The notes under the pieces are model-generated. The model searched no databases, had not been told where the DNA came from, and worked only from the letters and a program-made list of their open reading frames with translations. A program made the translations under genes and the position numbers. Positions 33,371-42,017 of a stretch of 64,000 bases of DNA are shown piece by piece. The first letter of the stretch is position 1. Each line of letters begins with the position of its first letter. The DNA lies in assembly GCF_000158955.1 (NCBI RefSeq), contig NZ_GG657757.1, positions 7,633,581-7,697,580 on the forward strand, in the 5' to 3' direction. The DNA is from Streptomyces viridochromogenes DSM 40736 (GTDB taxonomy: Bacteria; Actinomycetota; Actinomycetes; Streptomycetales; Streptomycetaceae).

Positions 33371-34204
33371 CTAGTCGAACGTGCTGGGATTCGACGAGGG
33401 CGTCTTGCCGGCCAGCACGTCCTTCAGGCGCTGGGTGCCGAGCTTCACCGCCTGGTCGACGGAGTCCTGCTCGCCGCCGTCGAGCCCGCCCGCCGTGACG
33501 GTGATCGCGTCGTCGCCGACCCGGACGGCGGCGATGTCCAGGGTCAGCGTGGCCTGAGTTCCCCCGGCCGTGCCCTGAACCGTCACGCGCAGCCCCTCAC
33601 GGGCGTCGCCCACGTTCGGCGGCGACGTCTCGATGACCTGCACGGTGCGCTGTTCGCCCTTCTCGGTCGCGGTGAACTGGGCGCACTTCTGCGGCAGGGT
33701 CGCCATCCAGTTCAAGGAGTCCTGCGGGTCGGTCCGGTCGTAGGAGGCCACCTGGTACAGCAGCCGCGAGTCGCCCTGTGTGAAGCCGCGCAGCGCGGAC
33801 ACGCCCGACGGCCTGCCCAGGAAGTCCTCGCCGAAGAGCGAGTCGAGCAGCCGCTGGCAGTCGGCCGCGTCGGTCTTGGCGGTGAGGAAGTCGGAGACGT
33901 CGACCGTGCCGATCAGCAGGTTGTCGTGCCAGTCCTCGGCCTCCGTCTGCTTGACCTGGGTCCAGTCGTCCTCGATGTCCGCCTCGGTGATCAGCGCGGC
34001 CCGGGCGCCGTCCTCGCTGAGGGTGGCGGTGGGGGAGGGGGACGGGGTCTGCCGCTTCCCGGCCACCTGTGACGCGGTGACGCCCGAGACCCGAGAGCCG
34101 TCCCGGTCGCCGTCCTGCGACGAGCAGGCGGCGGTGGTCAACAGCGTGCCTGCCGCCAGGGCGCCGGACAGGACGCGGGCGAGCCGGGGTGAGCGACGGG
34201 TCAT
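33371..34204 (-). CDS. putative lipoprotein of unknown function
   Basis: A 277-residue exported protein with a lipobox at residues 21-27 (LLTTAAC, lipidated Cys27). Behind it is a Ser/Thr/Pro-rich linker and a globular domain starting near ALITEADIEDDWTQVK. The fold is similar to surface lipoproteins of streptomycetes with paired sensor-like domains. I recognise no enzyme. It diverges from the XRE-cupin gene at 34397, and direct repeats lie in the shared region. Confidence 0.82.
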   Translation of the reverse strand: MTRRSPRLARVLSGALAAGTLLTTAACSSQDGDRDGSRVSGVTASQVAGKRQTPSPSPTATLSEDGARAALITEADIEDDWTQVKQTEAEDWHDNLLIGTVDVSDFLTAKTDAADCQRLLDSLFGEDFLGRPSGVSALRGFTQGDSRLLYQVASYDRTDPQDSLNWMATLPQKCAQFTATEKGEQRTVQVIETSPPNVGDAREGLRVTVQGTAGGTQATLTLDIAAVRVGDDAITVTAGGLDGGEQDSVDQAVKLGTQRLKDVLAGKTPSSNPSTFD

Positions 34205-34243
34205 CGCAAGAGCCTCCTGAGAACGTGACGCGTGTCCTCAGCG

Positions 34244-34277
34244 CACCACCGGCACCGACGGCCCACCACCGGCACCG
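34244..34277. repeat. 14-bp direct repeat in the lipoprotein/XRE divergent region
   Basis: CACCACCGGCACCG occurs at 34244-34257 and again at 34264-34277, exactly 20 bp apart (two helical turns). This fits side-by-side binding of a regulator on one DNA face. A TTCAATGAA motif nearer the XRE gene is another candidate site. Confidence 0.45.
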
Positions 34278-34396
34278 GACTGTTCGGGTGAGCACGGTGC
34301 CGGCGGCCGGGGCGAGCCCCTCCGGCCCCTGGCGTGGCGGGCCGCAGGGACTGTTCAATGAAGCTGCACACCCGCCACGCGTGAGAGGAGCCGCCC

Positions 34397-35035
34397 GTGT
34401 CGTCCGCCGTCGTGCCGCCCGTCGGAGCGCGTATCCGGCAGGCGCGTCTGGAGCGCGGGACCAGCCTGCGCGCCCTCGCCCGGGAGGTCGGCGTGTCGGC
34501 GAGCCTCGTGTCACAGATCGAGACCGGGAAGAGCCAGCCGTCCGTCAGCACGCTGTACGCCATCACGACGGCCCTCGGCATCTCCGTCGAGTCCCTCTTC
34601 GACGCCCGGGCCTCCGCGCCCGTGGCCGCCGCGAGCCCACCCGGCACCGTCCTGCGCGCCCTGGCCGCCCTGGCCGCCGACCCCGGCCGGCGCATCGGTC
34701 CGCTGGTCGGCGCCGGTGAGCGCGAGACGCTGGAGCTGGACTCGGGGGTGGTGTGGGAGCGGCTCGGGCGGGTGCCGGGCGTGGACGTCGACTTCCTGCT
34801 GGTGACCTACCGGCCCGGCGGCTCCTCCTCCGGCTCCGGCGGCCTGATGCGGCACCCGGGCACCGAGTACGGCTATCTGACCTCGGGCGAGCTCGTGCTC
34901 ACCCTCGGCTTCGACGAGTACACCGTGCGCCCGGGCGACGCCGTCAGCTTCGAGTCGACGACTCCCCACCGTTACCGCAACGATGGAGAGGTACCGGCTG
35001 TGGGTGTCTGGTTCGTGTCGGGCGACGTTCAGTGA
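34397..35035 (+). CDS. XRE-cupin regulator of the M24/E1/amidohydrolase operon
   Basis: A 212-residue protein with an XRE helix-turn-helix at residues 11-65 (GTSLRALAREVGVSASLVSQ) and a cupin at about 135-208 (RHPGTEYGYLTSGELVLTLG). This architecture matches regulators of small catabolic operons, such as PuuR-like proteins, where the cupin binds the inducer. GTG 34397 follows GAGGAG by 7 nt. It precedes the M24 gene by 52 nt, so it probably controls the six genes behind it; it may be co-transcribed. Confidence 0.9.
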   Translation: MSSAVVPPVGARIRQARLERGTSLRALAREVGVSASLVSQIETGKSQPSVSTLYAITTALGISVESLFDARASAPVAAASPPGTVLRALAALAADPGRRIGPLVGAGERETLELDSGVVWERLGRVPGVDVDFLLVTYRPGGSSSGSGGLMRHPGTEYGYLTSGELVLTLGFDEYTVRPGDAVSFESTTPHRYRNDGEVPAVGVWFVSGDVQ

Positions 35036-35087
35036 CACTTGACACCCGTACAGCCCGGGCGTTCACTCCGAAGTGGGGGTGGTCGCC

Positions 35088-36425
35088 ATGGCGATCCGCA
35101 CATACGGCCCGGGCGCCGTCGACTGGGAAGAACGCATCGACCTGGACCGGCTGCGCGGACAGCGGCTGGCCCGGCTCCACGAGTCCCTGAACCGCTCCAC
35201 GCTCGGCGCGGTGCTCAGTTTCGACTTCGCCAACATCCGCTACATGACCGCCACCCACATCGGCACCTGGGCGATGGACAAGCTGATCCGCTTCGCCCTG
35301 CTGGTGCGTGACGGCGAACCGGTCGTCTGGGACTTCGGCTCCGCCGCCCGCCACCACCAGCTGTACAACCCGTGGCTCGACTACAGCGACGGCAAGGGCG
35401 GCCCGCCGACCGGGGCCCGCGCAGGCATCTCCACCCTGCGCGGCGCCTTCCATCCGGACGCGGGCATCGCCGAGGACGTCGCCGCCAAGATCGCCGGCGA
35501 GCTGCGCGAGCACGGGCTGGCGAACGAGCCCCTCGGCGTCGACGTCGCCGAGATGCCCGTCCTCGCCGCCCTGCGCGCCGAGGGCATCGACGTGGTCGAC
35601 GGGCAGCAGGTCTTCCTGGAAGCCCGCCGGATCAAGACCGGTGACGAGATCGCCCTGCTCACCCAGGCCTGCGCCATGGTCGACGCGGCCTACGAGGAGC
35701 TGTACGGGTATCTGCGGCCGGGCGTCCGCGAGAACGAGTGTGTCGGCGTCGTCAGCAAGGTCCTGTACGACCTCGGCAGCGAGTACGTCGAGGGCGTCAA
35801 CGCCATCTCGGGCGAGCGCTGTTCACCGCATCCGCACGTCTACAGCGACCGCCTCGTCCGCCCCGGCGACCCCGCCTTCTTCGACATCCTGCACAGCCAC
35901 CTCGGCTACCGCACCTGCTACTACCGCACGTTCGCGGTGGGCTCCGCATCCCGCGCGCAGCGGGACGCCTATGTGCGCTGCCGGGCGTACATGGACCAGG
36001 CGATCGCGCTCGTCCGGCCGGGCGCCACCACCGCCGACATCGTCCAGGTCTGGCCGCGCGCCGAGGAGTTCGGCTTCGCCGACGAGACCGCCGCCTTCGC
36101 CCTCCAGTACGGCCACGGCGTCGGACTGTCGATCTGGGAGAAGCCGATCTTCAGCCGGCTGGTCTCCCTCGACCACCCCGAGGTCCTCGAAGAGGGCATG
36201 GTGTTCGCCCTGGAGACCTACTGGCCGGCCGCCGACGGCTGGTCCGCCGCCCGGATCGAGGAGGAACTGGTCGTCACCGCCGACGGGTGCGAGGTGATCA
36301 CCAAGTTCCCGGCGGAGGAACTGCTGGTGGCGGGGCGCAAGTACTGGACGGTGGGCGGGGAGCTCGACACCCGGCGCGAGTCGCAGTCCCACCTCAACAC
36401 CTCGCACGCCGACGGGGTGCCCTGA
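35088..36425 (+). CDS. M24-family hydrolase resembling DddP
   Basis: A 445-residue protein with the two-domain creatinase/aminopeptidase-P architecture. The N-terminal part (VLSFDFANIRYMTATHIGTW, then VVWDFGSAARHHQL) is the creatinase-like domain. The C-terminal pita-bread domain holds metal-ligand equivalents Asp266 (AFFDILHSHLG), His343 (GHGVGLS), Glu376 (FALETYW) and Glu391 (RIEEEL). The ligand position normally filled by the second Asp (GDxSRT) reads Cys277 in TCYYRTF. Overall order recalls DMSP lyase DddP. The chemistry could be hydrolysis or lyase cleavage of an unknown compound. ATG 35088 has GGGGGTGG close upstream. Confidence 0.85.
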   Translation: MAIRTYGPGAVDWEERIDLDRLRGQRLARLHESLNRSTLGAVLSFDFANIRYMTATHIGTWAMDKLIRFALLVRDGEPVVWDFGSAARHHQLYNPWLDYSDGKGGPPTGARAGISTLRGAFHPDAGIAEDVAAKIAGELREHGLANEPLGVDVAEMPVLAALRAEGIDVVDGQQVFLEARRIKTGDEIALLTQACAMVDAAYEELYGYLRPGVRENECVGVVSKVLYDLGSEYVEGVNAISGERCSPHPHVYSDRLVRPGDPAFFDILHSHLGYRTCYYRTFAVGSASRAQRDAYVRCRAYMDQAIALVRPGATTADIVQVWPRAEEFGFADETAAFALQYGHGVGLSIWEKPIFSRLVSLDHPEVLEEGMVFALETYWPAADGWSAARIEEELVVTADGCEVITKFPAEELLVAGRKYWTVGGELDTRRESQSHLNTSHADGVP

Positions 36426-37402
36426 TGGACGCGGCCGGGCTCCTCACCGCCTACGAGCGGATGGCCGTCATCCGCCGCACGGAGAAGGCCGCGCACGACC
36501 TGTTCCTCCAGGGCCTGGTGAAGGGCACCACCCACCTCGCCGCCGGACAGGAGGCGGTCGCGGTGGGGGCGAGCGCCGCCCTGCGGCCGGACGACTACGT
36601 GTTCGCCACCTACCGAGGCCATCACCACGCGCTCGCCCGCGGCGCCACCCCGCAGGAGTGCCTCGCCGAGCTCATGAGCCGGGCGACCGGGCTGTGCAAG
36701 GCCAAGGGCGGCTCCATGCACCTGACCAAGGCGGCGACCGGCATGCTCGGCTCCTACGCCATCGTCGGCTCCCACCTGCCGATGGCGGTCGGCGCGGCCT
36801 GGTCGGCCCGGCTGCGGGGGACCGACCAGCTCGCCGTCGCCTTCTTCGGCGACGGCGCCACCAACATCGGCGCCTTCCACGAGTCGCTCAACCTGGCCGC
36901 CGTGTGGAAGCTGCCCGTGCTGTTCGTGTGCGAGAACAACCTGTACATGGAGTACACGCCCATCGCCGACGTCACGGCGGTGCCCCGGCCCGCCGCCGAC
37001 CGGGCACCCGCCTACGGCATCCCGGGCGAGGTCGTCGACGGCAACGACGTCATGGCCGTCGAGGAGGCGGTGGAGCGGCTCGCACGGCGGGCCCGGGGCG
37101 GGGACGGACCCGCCGTGCTGGAGGCCGCGACCTACCGGCACTTCGGTCACAGCCGTGCCGACCCGGCGGCCTACCGTCCGGCCGAGGAGGTCGAACGCTG
37201 GCTCGCGCACGATCCGTTGGACCTCGCGCGGGGACGGCTCGCCGAGCTGGGCGTGGCGGAGGCGACGGTCGCCGAGGCCGACGACCGGGCCCGGGCCGTC
37301 GTGGAGCGGGCCGTCGAGGCGGCGAAGGCCGCGCCGCCGCCCGAACCGCGGGAGGCACTCGCCGACGTGTGGGCGGACGGAGGTGCCGCATGGCGGACGT
37401 GA
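36425..37402 (+). CDS. E1-alpha subunit, TPP-dependent 2-oxoacid dehydrogenase type
   Basis: A 325-residue E1-alpha protein. The TPP motif is FFGDGATNIGAFHESLNLAA, ending with VCENNLYMEY, and MHLTKAATGMLGSYAIVGSH precedes it. Together with the next gene it forms an alpha2beta2 E1 that decarboxylates a 2-oxo acid or cleaves a diketone such as acetoin. No E2 or E3 gene is present, so either housekeeping partners are used or the enzyme works alone. The start ATG shares one base with the M24 stop (TGATG), showing tight coupling. Confidence 0.9.
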   Translation: MDAAGLLTAYERMAVIRRTEKAAHDLFLQGLVKGTTHLAAGQEAVAVGASAALRPDDYVFATYRGHHHALARGATPQECLAELMSRATGLCKAKGGSMHLTKAATGMLGSYAIVGSHLPMAVGAAWSARLRGTDQLAVAFFGDGATNIGAFHESLNLAAVWKLPVLFVCENNLYMEYTPIADVTAVPRPAADRAPAYGIPGEVVDGNDVMAVEEAVERLARRARGGDGPAVLEAATYRHFGHSRADPAAYRPAEEVERWLAHDPLDLARGRLAELGVAEATVAEADDRARAVVERAVEAAKAAPPPEPREALADVWADGGAAWRT

Positions 37403-38370
37403 TCACCTACCGGGAGGCGGTCGCCGAGGGCATCGCCCGCGAGATGCGCCGGGACACGTCGGTCGTGTGCCTCGGGGAGGACATCGGCGCGGCCGGCGGA
37501 GTGTTCAAGACGACCACGGGGCTGCACGAGGAGTTCGGTCCCGAGCGGGTGTGGGACACGCCCATATCCGAACAGGCCATCGTGGGCGCCGCGATGGGCG
37601 CCGCCATGACCGGGAGGCGGCCCGTCGCCGAGATCATGTTCTCCGACTTCCTGGCCTGCTGCTGGGACTACCTCGCCAACGAGATCCCCAAGGTCCGCTA
37701 CATGACCGGCGGCCAGGTGACCGTGCCGCTCGTCGTACGCACCGCCAACGGCGGCGGACTGGGCTTCGGCGCCCAGCACTCCCAGGCGACCGAGAACTGG
37801 GCCCTGACCGTCCCGGGCCTGAAGATCGCGGCACCGGCGACACCCGCCGACGTCGTCGGCATGATGGCGGCGGCGATCCGCAGCGACGACCCCGTGGTCT
37901 TCTTCGAGCACAAGGCTCTCCTCGCGACCAAGGGGGCAGCGCCGCCGCCCGGCCACGTCGTCGAGCTGGGCCGGGCCTGCGTCGTCCGTCCGGGCGACGA
38001 CGTCACGCTCGTCGCGCTCGCCTCCATGGTGCCCCTGGCACTGAAGGCCGCCGAGGTGCTGTCGGGGGAGGGGATCGAGGCGGAGGTGGTCGACCTGCGC
38101 TGCCTGGTCCCGCTGGACGCCGCGACCGTCCTCGCCTCGGTGTGCACGACCTCCCGGCTCGTCACCGTCGAGGAGAACCCGTACCAGGGCGGCTGGGGCG
38201 CCACCGTCGTCTCGATCGTCGCCGACGAGGGCTTCGGCCTGCTGGACGCGCCCGTGCGGCGGGTGGCGGCGGAGTGCGTCCCGCTGCCCTTCGCCGACGC
38301 GCTGGAGGAGCAGGTCATCCCCACGGTCGACAAGGTCGTCATGGAGGTCCTCAGACTCGCCGCCTACTGA
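37390..38370 (+). CDS. E1-beta subunit, TPP-dependent 2-oxoacid dehydrogenase type
   Basis: A 326-residue transketolase-like beta subunit (opening VITYREAVAEGIAREMRRDT, then CLGEDIGAAGGVFKTT, WDTPISEQAIVGAAMGAAM with the catalytic Glu). It pairs with the E1-alpha encoded just upstream, whose last 13 nt overlap its start. The E1 heterotetramer needs thiamine diphosphate. Substrate is unknown; the neighbours point to an uncharacterised catabolic pathway. Confidence 0.9.
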   Translation: MADVITYREAVAEGIAREMRRDTSVVCLGEDIGAAGGVFKTTTGLHEEFGPERVWDTPISEQAIVGAAMGAAMTGRRPVAEIMFSDFLACCWDYLANEIPKVRYMTGGQVTVPLVVRTANGGGLGFGAQHSQATENWALTVPGLKIAAPATPADVVGMMAAAIRSDDPVVFFEHKALLATKGAAPPPGHVVELGRACVVRPGDDVTLVALASMVPLALKAAEVLSGEGIEAEVVDLRCLVPLDAATVLASVCTTSRLVTVEENPYQGGWGATVVSIVADEGFGLLDAPVRRVAAECVPLPFADALEEQVIPTVDKVVMEVLRLAAY

Positions 38371-38410
38371 GCCGCCCACCGCCACCGAACACCCCATGGG
38401 AGGAAGCGCG

Positions 38411-39787
38411 ATGACCACCAGGAAACTGCTTCGCTCCGGTCACGTGATCTCGATGGACCCCGCGGTCGGGGACCTGCCCCAGGGGGACGTCCTCGTCGAG
38501 GACGGCAGGATCGCGGCCGTGGAACCGGAGATCGGCGCCGACGCCGAGATCCTGGACATGACCGGCCGCATCGTGATCCCCGGCTTCGTGGACACCCACC
38601 GCCACACCTGGGAGGCCCCGATCCGGGGCGTCGCCCCGAACGCCACCCTCGACGACTACTTCGTCGACATCCTCGACACCTTCGCACCCCTGTACACCCC
38701 GGAGGACGTCTACGCGGCCAACCTCGCGGGCGCGCTGGAGTGCGTCAACGCCGGCATCACCACGCTCGTGGACTGGTCGCACATCAACAACACCCCCGAC
38801 CATCCGGACGCCGCGATCCAGGGCCTGGCGGAGTCCGGCATCCGGGCGCAGTACGCGTACGGCAGCGCCAACACCTCCCTCGCCGACTACTGGTTCGAGA
38901 GCAAGCTCGTGATGCCGGCCGACGACGTGCGGCGGATCCGCGCGCGGTATTTCGCGTCCGACGACGGCCTGCTGACCATGGGGCTCGCCACGCGCGGACC
39001 CGGCTTCTGCGTCAACGACGTCGTCACCGCCGAGTGGGGCCTCGCCCGCGAACTCGGCATCCCGATCACCGTGCACGTGGCCATGGGACGGCTGGCCGGC
39101 CGCTTCGGCATGGTCAGGCAACTCCGCGACCTGGGACTCCTCGGGCCGGACACCACCTATGTCCACTCCTGCCACCTCAGCGAGGAGGAGTGGCGGCTGG
39201 TCGCCGACAGCGGCGGCACGGTCTCCGTCGCACCACAGGTGGAGCTCCAGATGGGGCACGGCTGGCCGCCCGTGATGCAGGCGATCGAGCACGGTCTGCG
39301 GCCGTCGCTCAGCATCGACGTCGTCACCACCGCACCCGGCGACATGTTCACCCAGATCCGCGCGGCCTTCGGCGCCGAGCGCGCCCGGGTCAACGCCGAC
39401 TGCTGGCAGGCCAACCTGCCCGTCCCGAGCACCATGCTGACAGCACGTCAGATGCTGGAGATCGCCACCGTCAACGGCGCCCACGTCGCCGGCCTGGAGG
39501 ACCGTACCGGCTCGCTGACGCCCGGGAAGCGCGCGGACATCGTCGCGATCGACGCCACCGCCCTGAACGTCGCGCCCGTGCACGACGCGGCCGCCGCGGT
39601 CACCCTGTGCGCGGACGTGTCCGACGTGGACACCGTCCTCGTCGACGGCGTGGTCCACAAGCGCGACGGCAGGATGCTCGCCGACACCGGACGCGCCCTG
39701 CGGCTCGTCACGGAGTCCCGCGACCGGCTCGTCGCCGCGAAGGAGGCGAGGGCGGCGACCGCGAAGGGCGAGAAGGCCACGGCATGA
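38411..39787 (+). CDS. amidohydrolase-superfamily metal enzyme
   Basis: A 458-residue amidohydrolase like chlorohydrolases and S-adenosylhomocysteine deaminases: a small beta-sandwich, then VDTHRHTWEAP (HxH metal pair), ITVHVAMGR (third His), VHSCHLSEEEW (fourth His) and LSIDVVTTAPGD (Asp). The glutamate usually following the third His (HxAE or HxSE) is replaced by HVAM. It may hydrolyse a heterocyclic or amidine compound rather than deaminate. ATG 38411 is preceded by GGAGGAAG. Its stop overlaps the bicupin start by 4 nt. Confidence 0.85.
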   Translation: MTTRKLLRSGHVISMDPAVGDLPQGDVLVEDGRIAAVEPEIGADAEILDMTGRIVIPGFVDTHRHTWEAPIRGVAPNATLDDYFVDILDTFAPLYTPEDVYAANLAGALECVNAGITTLVDWSHINNTPDHPDAAIQGLAESGIRAQYAYGSANTSLADYWFESKLVMPADDVRRIRARYFASDDGLLTMGLATRGPGFCVNDVVTAEWGLARELGIPITVHVAMGRLAGRFGMVRQLRDLGLLGPDTTYVHSCHLSEEEWRLVADSGGTVSVAPQVELQMGHGWPPVMQAIEHGLRPSLSIDVVTTAPGDMFTQIRAAFGAERARVNADCWQANLPVPSTMLTARQMLEIATVNGAHVAGLEDRTGSLTPGKRADIVAIDATALNVAPVHDAAAAVTLCADVSDVDTVLVDGVVHKRDGRMLADTGRALRLVTESRDRLVAAKEARAATAKGEKATA

Positions 39788-40671
39788 CGAACCAACTGGT
39801 GCGCCGCGCCGCCGACGTGCCCCGAGCCGCCCTACGACGCTCAACGGACACCGGCGGCGGGCCCTGGTCGGTGAGGACGACGGCAGTGTGCACACCGGCT
39901 TCGGCCTGTGCGAACTGCGGCCGGACGGCCCGCGTGCCCGCGCATGTGCACTCGTACGAGGAGAGTTTCCACGTCCTCGACGGGGGGCGGTGGGTCCTCG
40001 ACCTGCCCGAAGGGGCGTACCTGCTGGAGGCGGGGGACTACGGGCTGCTGCCGATCGGCGTCCCGCACGCCTGGCGCGGCGCCGGGGGCACCGGCGGCCG
40101 CTGGGCCGACATGCTGGCGCCGGTGCCGAGGGCCCGCTACGGACACGACACCCAGGCGGTGCCGGAGCTGCCCGTTCGCGAACCGGTTCGGATCGACGTC
40201 CGCGACCCGCGCACCCGCTCCTTCGGCCACTTCGAGCCCGGCCAGATGGACCCGGCCGGACAGTCCCAGGACCTGCTGGCCGTCACGGCGAGCATGCGCA
40301 CCGCGCTGATGGTCTACAGCGGCATCACGGTGAAGATGATGGTCGACCGCGACCTGGGCGCGGTCGGCTCGACGATGTTCATGGTGCGGTACGCGTCCGA
40401 CGGCGTCATCGGCGCGCACGACCACCCCTTCGAGGAGACGTACCTGATCATCGAGGGCGTGGCGGAGGCGACCCTCGACGGTGAGCGGTACCGGCTGGAG
40501 CCCGGGGACCTCGCGTGGGCGGGCGCCGGTTGTGTGCATGGGTTCCTCAACGCCGGGCAGGGGCCTTTGCGGTGGCTGGAGACACAGGCGCCGCAGCCGC
40601 CGGCACGGCACTCCTACCGGTTCACCAGGGACTGGGACTACCTGCGCCAGGCACTTCGGGAGGGCTCATGA
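39784..40671 (+). CDS. bicupin protein
   Basis: A 295-residue protein with two cupin barrels. The first has HVHSYEESFHVLDG and GVPHAW, the second HDHPFEETYLIIEG and CVHGFLN, so both keep the His/His/Glu and His ligands of a divalent metal. The layout resembles ureidoglycine aminohydrolase-like bicupins, but the substrate is unknown. A Cys pair (CANCGRT) is an unusual insertion before the first motif. ATG 39784 overlaps the amidohydrolase stop (ATGA), and its own stop overlaps the SDR start. Confidence 0.85.
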   Translation: MTNQLVRRAADVPRAALRRSTDTGGGPWSVRTTAVCTPASACANCGRTARVPAHVHSYEESFHVLDGGRWVLDLPEGAYLLEAGDYGLLPIGVPHAWRGAGGTGGRWADMLAPVPRARYGHDTQAVPELPVREPVRIDVRDPRTRSFGHFEPGQMDPAGQSQDLLAVTASMRTALMVYSGITVKMMVDRDLGAVGSTMFMVRYASDGVIGAHDHPFEETYLIIEGVAEATLDGERYRLEPGDLAWAGAGCVHGFLNAGQGPLRWLETQAPQPPARHSYRFTRDWDYLRQALREGS

Positions 40672-41357
40672 GCAACGTCCTTGTCGTCGGCGGCACGTCG
40701 GGGATCGGCCTCGAGTTCGCGCGGACCCGCGCCGGGCGCGGGGACGAGGTCGTCCTCACCAGTCGCGACGCCCACCGCGCCGACACGGTGGCCAAGGAGT
40801 TCGGCGCCCGGGGCATCGCCCTGGACCTGACGCGGCCGCTGGAGATCGCGGCGGCCGTGGCCGACGTCGGGCGGGTCGACCATCTGGTGATCGCGGGCGT
40901 CTCCCGGGACGACAACAAGGTGACCGAGTACGACATCGGCGCCGCCCTGGACCTGGTCACCCTCAAGCTCGTCGGCTACACCGAGGTCGTGCACGCGCTG
41001 CGCCCCCGGCTGCACGACGACAGCGCCGTCGTGTTGTTCGGCGGCCAGGCCAAGGAACGCCCCTACCCGGGCGCGACGACGGTCGCGACGGTCAACGCGG
41101 GGGTACGGGGCCTGATGAACTCCCTCGCCGTCGAACTCGCCCCCATCCGGGTCAACACCGTGCATCCCGGTGTCGTCGGCGACAGCCCGTACTGGCAGGC
41201 CAAACCGGACAAGGTGCTCGCCACGTTGCGCACCGAGACGCCCACCGGGCGGCTCGCCACGATGGTGGACGTGGTGGACGCGGTGGACTTCCTGCTCCGC
41301 AACGGCTCGGTCAACGCCGTCGAACTGACCGTGGACGGAGGGTGGTTGCTGGGCTGA
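40668..41357 (+). CDS. atypical SDR-family protein
   Basis: A 229-residue Rossmann-fold short-chain dehydrogenase/reductase-like protein. The cofactor motif is VGGTSGIG (residues 6-13). The usual catalytic YxxxK does not appear: at the aligned place the sequence reads ATVATVNAGVRGLMNSLAVE-type, without the Tyr or the Lys. The C-terminal substrate part (TVHPGVVGDSPYW) and the last strand (VELTVDGGWLLG) are normal. It may bind NAD(P) without standard hydride chemistry. ATG 40668 overlaps the bicupin stop. It is the last gene of the operon. Confidence 0.85.
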   Translation: MSNVLVVGGTSGIGLEFARTRAGRGDEVVLTSRDAHRADTVAKEFGARGIALDLTRPLEIAAAVADVGRVDHLVIAGVSRDDNKVTEYDIGAALDLVTLKLVGYTEVVHALRPRLHDDSAVVLFGGQAKERPYPGATTVATVNAGVRGLMNSLAVELAPIRVNTVHPGVVGDSPYWQAKPDKVLATLRTETPTGRLATMVDVVDAVDFLLRNGSVNAVELTVDGGWLLG

Positions 41358-41366
41358 CCCGGTTCG

Positions 41367-42014
41367 TCACCCGGCGCGCCGCAGCGTGTCCTCGGCCACC
41401 TCCTTGTCCACCGCGGCCCGTACCAGCGCCGCGGCGAGAACGGCCGGATCGGTGCTCCCGGCCAGGTCGGCAAGGTGCTCCGGGTCCTTCGGCAGATTCA
41501 GGCGCTCGGCGCCCTGGAGTGCCTTGGCGTCCAGGTAGGGGGCCGCCTCCGGCCAGACGCCCTGCGCCTCGCGCAGGAAGATGTCGCTACCGGCCGGCCC
41601 CATCCCGGGGAAATCCTGGAGCAGATGGCGCAGTTCGCTCACCTTGCCGTCCGCCTCCCGGCGCAGCCGCCGCAGGTCTCCGCCCCACCGATCGGTCAAC
41701 AGCTCGGCTTCCTCACCGAGTTGGGTCGCGGTGCGCTCGTCGTAGCGCCGGTAGCCGCCCCGGCCGAGCGCGTCGACACGCTCCTGCCAGGAGGCCTCGG
41801 CCATGCGGCGCGGATCGCGCAGCCCCGCCTCGTGCAGGGCACGGGCGGTGGCCAGCGCGATCGAGCCGCGGATGCGGGCACTGAGCAGATGGGACAGCAC
41901 CAGCAGCCGGTACAGCGGCTGCGGGGTGTCCCTCAGCCGGATGCCCGCCTCGTCCGCGAAGGTCCGGCCGTGCGCGCCGACGAGTTCGCGGACGACGCGC
42001 TCCCGCCGGTGCAC
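41367..42014 (-). CDS. HhH endonuclease-like protein
   Basis: A 215-residue protein of the HhH-GPD endonuclease III superfamily. The helix-hairpin-helix is near the C-terminal half (LLQDFPGMGPAGSDIFLREA) and a catalytic-Asp candidate is PYLDAKAL. The FeS-cluster cysteines of true EndoIII are absent. It probably acts on damaged DNA. GTG 42014 lies 3 nt after the DUF3140 stop. It ends the WhiB-Dps-DUF3140 operon and converges with the SDR gene. Confidence 0.8.
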   Translation of the reverse strand: MHRRERVVRELVGAHGRTFADEAGIRLRDTPQPLYRLLVLSHLLSARIRGSIALATARALHEAGLRDPRRMAEASWQERVDALGRGGYRRYDERTATQLGEEAELLTDRWGGDLRRLRREADGKVSELRHLLQDFPGMGPAGSDIFLREAQGVWPEAAPYLDAKALQGAERLNLPKDPEHLADLAGSTDPAVLAAALVRAAVDKEVAEDTLRRAG

Positions 42015-42017
42015 GGC

